The notes under the pieces were generated by a model. It did no database searches. It worked only from the letters and a program-made list of their open reading frames with translations, and was not told the origin of the DNA. From assembly GCA_041677345.1 (NCBI GenBank), contig JBAYQE010000048.1, positions 1 to 18,789 on the forward strand: 18,789 nt of DNA. Reading direction: 5' to 3'. Shown here piece after piece: positions 15,125-18,789 of this stretch. Numbering within the stretch: position 1 is the first letter of the stretch; every line of letters starts with the position of its first letter. The translations under genes were made by a program, and so were the position numbers. Source of the stretch: JALOAT01 sp041677345. Its GTDB lineage: Bacteria > Pseudomonadota > Gammaproteobacteria > Thiohalomonadales > Thiohalomonadaceae.

Positions 15125-17497
15125 GTGGGCGAGTATGTAATCTGGTTCGACTCTCTCGGCATGGAAGACGTAAACAGGGTCGGTGGCAAGAATGCGTCTC
15201 TCGGCGAAATGATCAGCGGACTTTCGTCGCTGGGCGTGCGGGTGCCCAACGGCTTTGCGACCACGGCGTACGCCTTCCGCGAATTCCTGCGTCACAACTC
15301 GCTGGCCGAACGCATCAACAGCCTGCTGGCGCGACTGGATGTGGACGACATCAACGCGCTGAAAGAAGCAGGCGCCACCATACGACAGTGGATCATCGAG
15401 ACGCCGTTCCCTGAGGAACTGCAGCAGGCCATCACCAGCGCCTACCGTCGTCTCGAGCAGGAAAGCGGCGCAGAAGTCGCGTTCGCCGTACGCTCCTCGG
15501 CGACTGCCGAAGACCTGCCCGATGCATCCTTCGCCGGTCAACAGGAAACCTACCTGAACGTACGCGGTCTCGAAAACGTGATGACCGCTGTGCATCACGT
15601 GTTCGCCTCTCTCTACAACGACCGCGCCATCGCCTATCGCGTACACAAAAACTTTGAGCACAGCGAAGTGGCACTGTCCGCCGGCGTGCAGCGCATGGTG
15701 CGCAGCGACATCGGCGCCAGTGGTGTGATGTTCACTCTCGACACCGAGTCCGGCTTCCGTGATGCGGTGTTCATCACCGGCTCCTATGGTCTCGGTGAAA
15801 CCGTGGTACAGGGTGCGGTGAATCCCGACGAGTTTTACGTTTACAAATCCAACATCACTGCCGGTCGTCCCGCCATCCTGCGCCGCCATCTCGGCGAGAA
15901 GGCGATCAAGATGATCTACAGCGACGACAAGGCGCACGGTCGCACCACACAGACCGTGGACGTGGCCGAAGCCGAGCGCATGAGGTTCTGCATCACCGAC
16001 GCGCAGGTGGAAGACCTGGCGCGCCAGGCCCTGATCATCGAGAAGCACTACGGTCGCCCCATGGACATCGAATGGGCGATGGACGGTAACGACGGTCAGC
16101 TGTACATCGTGCAGGCCCGCCCCGAGACCGTGGAGAGCCGCACCGAAGGCCAGACCATCGATCGCTTCAAGCTGAAGGAAACCGGCAAGGTGTTGGTCAC
16201 CGGCCGCGCCATCGGCCAGCGCATGGGCGCCGGCCCGGTGCGTCTCATCACCGATCCGAGCCAGATGGAACGCGTCCAGCCCGGTGACGTACTAGTCACC
16301 GACATGACCGACCCGGACTGGGAACCGATCATGAAGCGCGCCTCCGCCATCGTCACCAACCGTGGCGGCCGTACCTGCCACGCCGCCATCATCGCGCGCG
16401 AAATGGGCATCCCTGCCGTGGTGGGCTGCGGTGACGCCACCGAGCGACTGAAAGACGGTCAGGACGTGACCGTGTCCTGTGCCGAAGGCGACACCGGCCG
16501 CGTCTACGAAGGCAAACTTGCCTTCGACGTGGTACGCACCAATGCCAAGGAAATGCCCAAACTCGACGTGAAGGTGATGATGAATGTGGGCAACCCCACG
16601 CGCGCCTTCCAGTTCGCCAACATCCCCAATGCCGGTGTGGGCCTGGCGCGCCTCGAGTTCATCATCAACACCATGATCGGCGTGCATCCCCGTGCCCTGC
16701 TCGAGTTCGACAAGCAGACGCCGGAGATCCAGGATGCCATTCGCCGCAAGATGGCCGGCTACGCCGATCCGGTGAGCTTCTATGTGGAGAAGCTGGTGGA
16801 AGGCATCGGCACCCTGGCGGCCAGCTTCGCACCCGGCCCGGTCATCGTGCGGCTGTCGGACTTCAAGTCCAATGAGTACGCCAACCTGCTGGCCGGACCC
16901 AACTACGAGCCCCACGAAGAGAACCCGATGCTCGGCTTCCGCGGCACGGCACGCTACATCTCCGAGGCCTTCCGCCCCTGCTTCGAACTGGAATGCCGCG
17001 CCATCCGCAAGGTGCGCGAGGAGATGGGTCTCACCAATGTGGAAGTCATGGTGCCCTTCTGCCGTACGCTGAAGGAAGCCAGCCAGGTCGTGGAACTGCT
17101 TGCCGAAAACGGTCTCAAGCGTGGCGAGAACGGCCTGCGCGTCATCATGATGTGCGAGCTGCCGTCCAACGCCGTGCTGGCTGAGGAGTTCCTCGAATAC
17201 TTCGACGGCTTCTCCATCGGCTCCAACGACCTGACCCAGCTTACCCTGGGCCTGGACCGCGACTCCGGCTTGGTGGCAGGCTCTTTCGACGAGCGCGACC
17301 CCGCCGTGAAGAAGATGCTGGGCATGGCCATCGAGGCCTGCCGCAAGCAGGGCAAGTACGTGGGTATCTGCGGCCAAGGCCCGTCCGACTATCCGGATCT
17401 GGCCCAATGGCTCATGGAACAGGGCATCAGCAGCATCTCGCTGAACCCCGACACCGTGGTCGACACCTGGCTGCAACTGGCCGGCAAATCGGTCTGA
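15125..17497 (+). CDS. ppsA: Phosphoenolpyruvate synthase PpsA
   Basis: PpsA converts pyruvate + ATP + water to PEP + AMP + phosphate, the entry to gluconeogenesis from pyruvate. The 790 residues match the family (E. coli 792). Domains: N-terminal nucleotide-binding domain (about 10-345) with GGKNASLGEM and AVRSSATAEDLPDASFAGQQ; swivelling phosphohistidine domain with GGRTCHAAIIARE, giving catalytic H419; and C-terminal PEP/pyruvate barrel with C749 in GICGQGPSD. T417, two residues before the His, is the position PpsR phosphorylates in E. coli. The GTG start has GAGGAAGGGG upstream. The gene follows the Cys-rich peptide by 62 bases, so it may share the Rnf transcript, and it ends in a strong terminator. 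Confidence 0.96.
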   Translation: MGEYVIWFDSLGMEDVNRVGGKNASLGEMISGLSSLGVRVPNGFATTAYAFREFLRHNSLAERINSLLARLDVDDINALKEAGATIRQWIIETPFPEELQQAITSAYRRLEQESGAEVAFAVRSSATAEDLPDASFAGQQETYLNVRGLENVMTAVHHVFASLYNDRAIAYRVHKNFEHSEVALSAGVQRMVRSDIGASGVMFTLDTESGFRDAVFITGSYGLGETVVQGAVNPDEFYVYKSNITAGRPAILRRHLGEKAIKMIYSDDKAHGRTTQTVDVAEAERMRFCITDAQVEDLARQALIIEKHYGRPMDIEWAMDGNDGQLYIVQARPETVESRTEGQTIDRFKLKETGKVLVTGRAIGQRMGAGPVRLITDPSQMERVQPGDVLVTDMTDPDWEPIMKRASAIVTNRGGRTCHAAIIAREMGIPAVVGCGDATERLKDGQDVTVSCAEGDTGRVYEGKLAFDVVRTNAKEMPKLDVKVMMNVGNPTRAFQFANIPNAGVGLARLEFIINTMIGVHPRALLEFDKQTPEIQDAIRRKMAGYADPVSFYVEKLVEGIGTLAASFAPGPVIVRLSDFKSNEYANLLAGPNYEPHEENPMLGFRGTARYISEAFRPCFELECRAIRKVREEMGLTNVEVMVPFCRTLKEASQVVELLAENGLKRGENGLRVIMMCELPSNAVLAEEFLEYFDGFSIGSNDLTQLTLGLDRDSGLVAGSFDERDPAVKKMLGMAIEACRKQGKYVGICGQGPSDYPDLAQWLMEQGISSISLNPDTVVDTWLQLAGKSV

Positions 17498-17507
17498 CGG
17501 GCAAACC

Positions 17508-17538
17508 AGAAGGGCGGCGCAAGCCGCCCTTCTTTCTT
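17508..17538 (+). terminator. Rho-independent terminator after ppsA
   Basis: AGAAGGGCGGC (17508-17518) and GCCGCCCTTCT (17523-17533) form a perfect 11-pair stem around a GCAA tetraloop, followed by TTCTT, 11 bases after the ppsA stop. It probably ends the PFOR/Rnf/ppsA transcript. Confidence 0.85.
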
Positions 17539-17546
17539 GTGCCTAC

Positions 17547-17785
17547 GTCCGCGTATGAACGACAGCGGACATAAAGGCAAGAAGCATTAACCACGGGGGA
17601 CACGGGGAACACGGGGAACAGATTTTTCCGTAGGAGCGACCTCACCGCGATGGTGCAGTATCCGACGGCAATCGCGGCCTGAGGCCGCTCCTACAGGCAG
17701 GGTCACCATCCATGAGTTTCCCCCGTGTTCCCCGTGTCCCCCGTGGTTACGCTTTTCTCTTCCGTCTTCGTCCGCATTTGCGGAC
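17547..17785. repeat. Symmetrical composite repeat between ppsA and ppsR
   Basis: The element reads inward in the same order from both ends. First comes a GTCCGC/GCGGAC hairpin (17547-17570 and 17770-17785). Then a 29-base arm starting TAACCACGGGGGACAC (17588-17616), matched exactly in reverse complement at 17721-17749. In the centre is a GTAGGAGCG palindrome (17630-17694). The arm is itself built of a CACGGGG unit with about 10-base spacing. It contains no gene and no transposase. It fills most of the 324 bases between ppsA and ppsR. Confidence 0.7.
17630..17694. repeat. GTAG-type REP palindrome inside the composite repeat
   Basis: GTAGGAGCG (17630-17638) pairs with CGCTCCTAC (17686-17694). 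The inner parts continue as an imperfect match (CCTCA / CCGCGAT). It belongs to the same family as the two palindromes before rnfC. Confidence 0.65.
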
Positions 17786-17815
17786 TTCACATAAATGACG
17801 TTCTCCTGAGATACT
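17786..17815 (+). promoter_or_regulatory. Tentative ppsR promoter
   Basis: TTCACA (17786-17791), an 18-base spacer and GATACT (17810-17815) resemble -35 and -10 elements. Transcription would start almost at the ppsR ATG (17822), and no clear Shine-Dalgarno sequence precedes that ATG, so a leaderless or nearly leaderless message is possible. This is weak evidence. Confidence 0.25.
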
Positions 17816-17821
17816 GCGGGC

Positions 17822-18658
17822 ATGAATGACGTCAACTCTCCCGCCAGGCGTTCCGTGTTTTTCATCTCCGACGGCACGGGTATTACTGCTGAAACCCTCG
17901 GGCGCAGCCTGCTTACTCAGTTCGAGGGCATCGCCTTCCAGAAGACGCGCCTGCCCTTCGTGGATAACGTGGAAAAGGCCGGCATGGCGGTCGAACGCAT
18001 CAATCTTGCCGCCAAGAGTGACGGCTGCCGTCCGCTGGTGTTTTCCACGCTCATCAACCGCGAAGTGCGCGATATCGTCTCGCACAGTAGCGCGCTCGTC
18101 ATCGACTTCTTCACCACCTTTACCGGCGCCATGGAGGCGGAGCTGGGGGTCTCTGCTTCACAGGTGGCGGGTCGGTCCCACGGCATGGGCAGCTATGATG
18201 CCTATACGGCACGCATCGGTGCCCTCAATTTCGCACTGAACAATGACGACGGCGCCACTACGCGCAATTACGCCATGGCCGACGTGATCATCACCGGCGT
18301 GTCCCGCTGCGGAAAGACGCCCACCTCGCTTTATCTGGCGCTACAGTACGGCATCCACGCCGCCAACTACCCCATCACGGAAGAAGACCTGGACACGCCA
18401 CGCCTGCCCGCCGCGCTGCAACCGTATCGTGACAAGCTATTCGGCCTCACCATCGATCCGGAACGCCTGCAGCAGATCCGCAGCGAACGTCGCCCAGACA
18501 GCCGCTACGCCACGCTGAGCCAGTGCAGGATGGAAGTGGCGGCGGTAGAGGAAATCTACGCACGGGAACACATCCGCTTCCTCAATACCACCACCATGTC
18601 GGTGGAAGAAATCGCCGCCTCCATCATCCTGCAGGCGGGTCTCAAGCGGCGTATCTGA
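17822..18658 (+). CDS. ppsR: PEP synthase regulatory protein PpsR (kinase/pyrophosphorylase)
   Basis: PpsR inactivates PpsA by ADP-dependent phosphorylation of a threonine next to the catalytic histidine and reactivates it by phosphate-dependent removal. The 278-residue protein starts with the family signature VFFISDGTGITAETLG and has the nucleotide-binding loop GVSRCGKTPTSLYLA (G159, K165, T166). The end, SVEEIAASIILQ, is also typical of the DUF299 family. Its target, T417 of PpsA, is encoded just upstream. A terminator and the composite repeat separate the two, so ppsR is probably transcribed on its own. Confidence 0.94.
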   Translation: MNDVNSPARRSVFFISDGTGITAETLGRSLLTQFEGIAFQKTRLPFVDNVEKAGMAVERINLAAKSDGCRPLVFSTLINREVRDIVSHSSALVIDFFTTFTGAMEAELGVSASQVAGRSHGMGSYDAYTARIGALNFALNNDDGATTRNYAMADVIITGVSRCGKTPTSLYLALQYGIHAANYPITEEDLDTPRLPAALQPYRDKLFGLTIDPERLQQIRSERRPDSRYATLSQCRMEVAAVEEIYAREHIRFLNTTTMSVEEIAASIILQAGLKRRI

Positions 18659-18665
18659 GAAGAAA

Positions 18666-18684
18666 AACCACGGAGGCCACGAAG
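18666..18684. repeat. Degenerate copy of the ACCACGG repeat arm
   Basis: AACCACGGAGGCCACGAAG, 8 bases after the ppsR stop, resembles the arm of the composite repeat at 17588. It looks like a single diverged half. Confidence 0.35.
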
Positions 18685-18721
18685 AGCCAGAAGAATCGAA
18701 ATTCTGCTCCGTAGGCCGTAG

Positions 18722-18789
18722 GTCACGTTGCGAAGCTACGTGACATCTTCGGACCGCGCTGTCACGTAGCCGCTACGCGCCAACGTGAC
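18722..18789. repeat. Palindromic repeat at the window end
   Basis: Two arms (18722-18744 and 18761-18789) each begin GTCACGT and end ACGTGAC, so each is a hairpin. They are also imperfect inverted copies of each other: GTCACGTTG and GCTACGTGAC recur on the opposite strand. It runs to the last base, so the true end is unseen. It may also act as the ppsR terminator, but no T-run is seen. Confidence 0.55.

Noticed and set aside
14852..17476. Long minus-strand frames over ppsA
   Set aside because: PpsA is full length and conserved on the plus strand. The antisense products have no recognisable features.
17588..17749. A CRISPR-like array, because of the repeated CACGGGG units
   Set aside because: Units are only about 10 bases, lack unique spacers and are arranged as an inverted pair.

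Overview
The window is GC-rich, densely coded bacterial chromosome, most likely from a gammaproteobacterium. The indications are a PpsA/PpsR pair, a LysR regulator resembling the CysB group, and GTAG-type REP palindromes like those of pseudomonads and xanthomonads. An autotrophic or sulfur-oxidising lifestyle is plausible, but nothing in the window proves it. No tRNA, rRNA, CRISPR array, transposase or phage gene is visible.

Layout. Positions 1-2990 (minus strand) are the end of a surface-polysaccharide cluster: a two-domain glycosyltransferase, and downstream of it the start of a Stf0-type sulfotransferase cut by the window edge. Positions 3291-4292 (minus) encode a LysR regulator. It diverges from the main block across an AT-rich region that carries a perfect 7-3-7 dyad. 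Positions 4441-15062 (plus) hold rnfB, a 1641-residue pyruvate:ferredoxin oxidoreductase (PFOR, NifJ type), then rnfC-rnfD-rnfG-rnfE-rnfA and a 59-residue cysteine-rich membrane peptide. Next come ppsA (PEP synthase, 15125-17497) with a strong terminator, a 239-bp symmetrical composite repeat, and ppsR (PEP synthase regulatory kinase/phosphorylase, 17822-18658). The window ends in repeat-like DNA.

How it fits together. Rnf can use ion-motive force to push electrons from NADH onto ferredoxin. A PFOR supplied with reduced ferredoxin can carboxylate acetyl-CoA to pyruvate. PpsA turns pyruvate into PEP, and PpsR switches PpsA on and off. The order rnfB - PFOR - rnfCDGEA - small Cys protein - ppsA - ppsR therefore reads as one assimilation module (acetyl-CoA + CO2 to pyruvate to PEP) powered by Rnf. 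The direction of flux is inference.

The most unusual parts are: the PFOR, which has two insertions between Fe-S ligands and a fused C-terminal monocluster ferredoxin; the CDGEA gene order, more typical of acetogens and clostridia than of gammaproteobacteria; and the small Cys-rich peptide, a candidate maturation factor for the RnfA/RnfE iron site.
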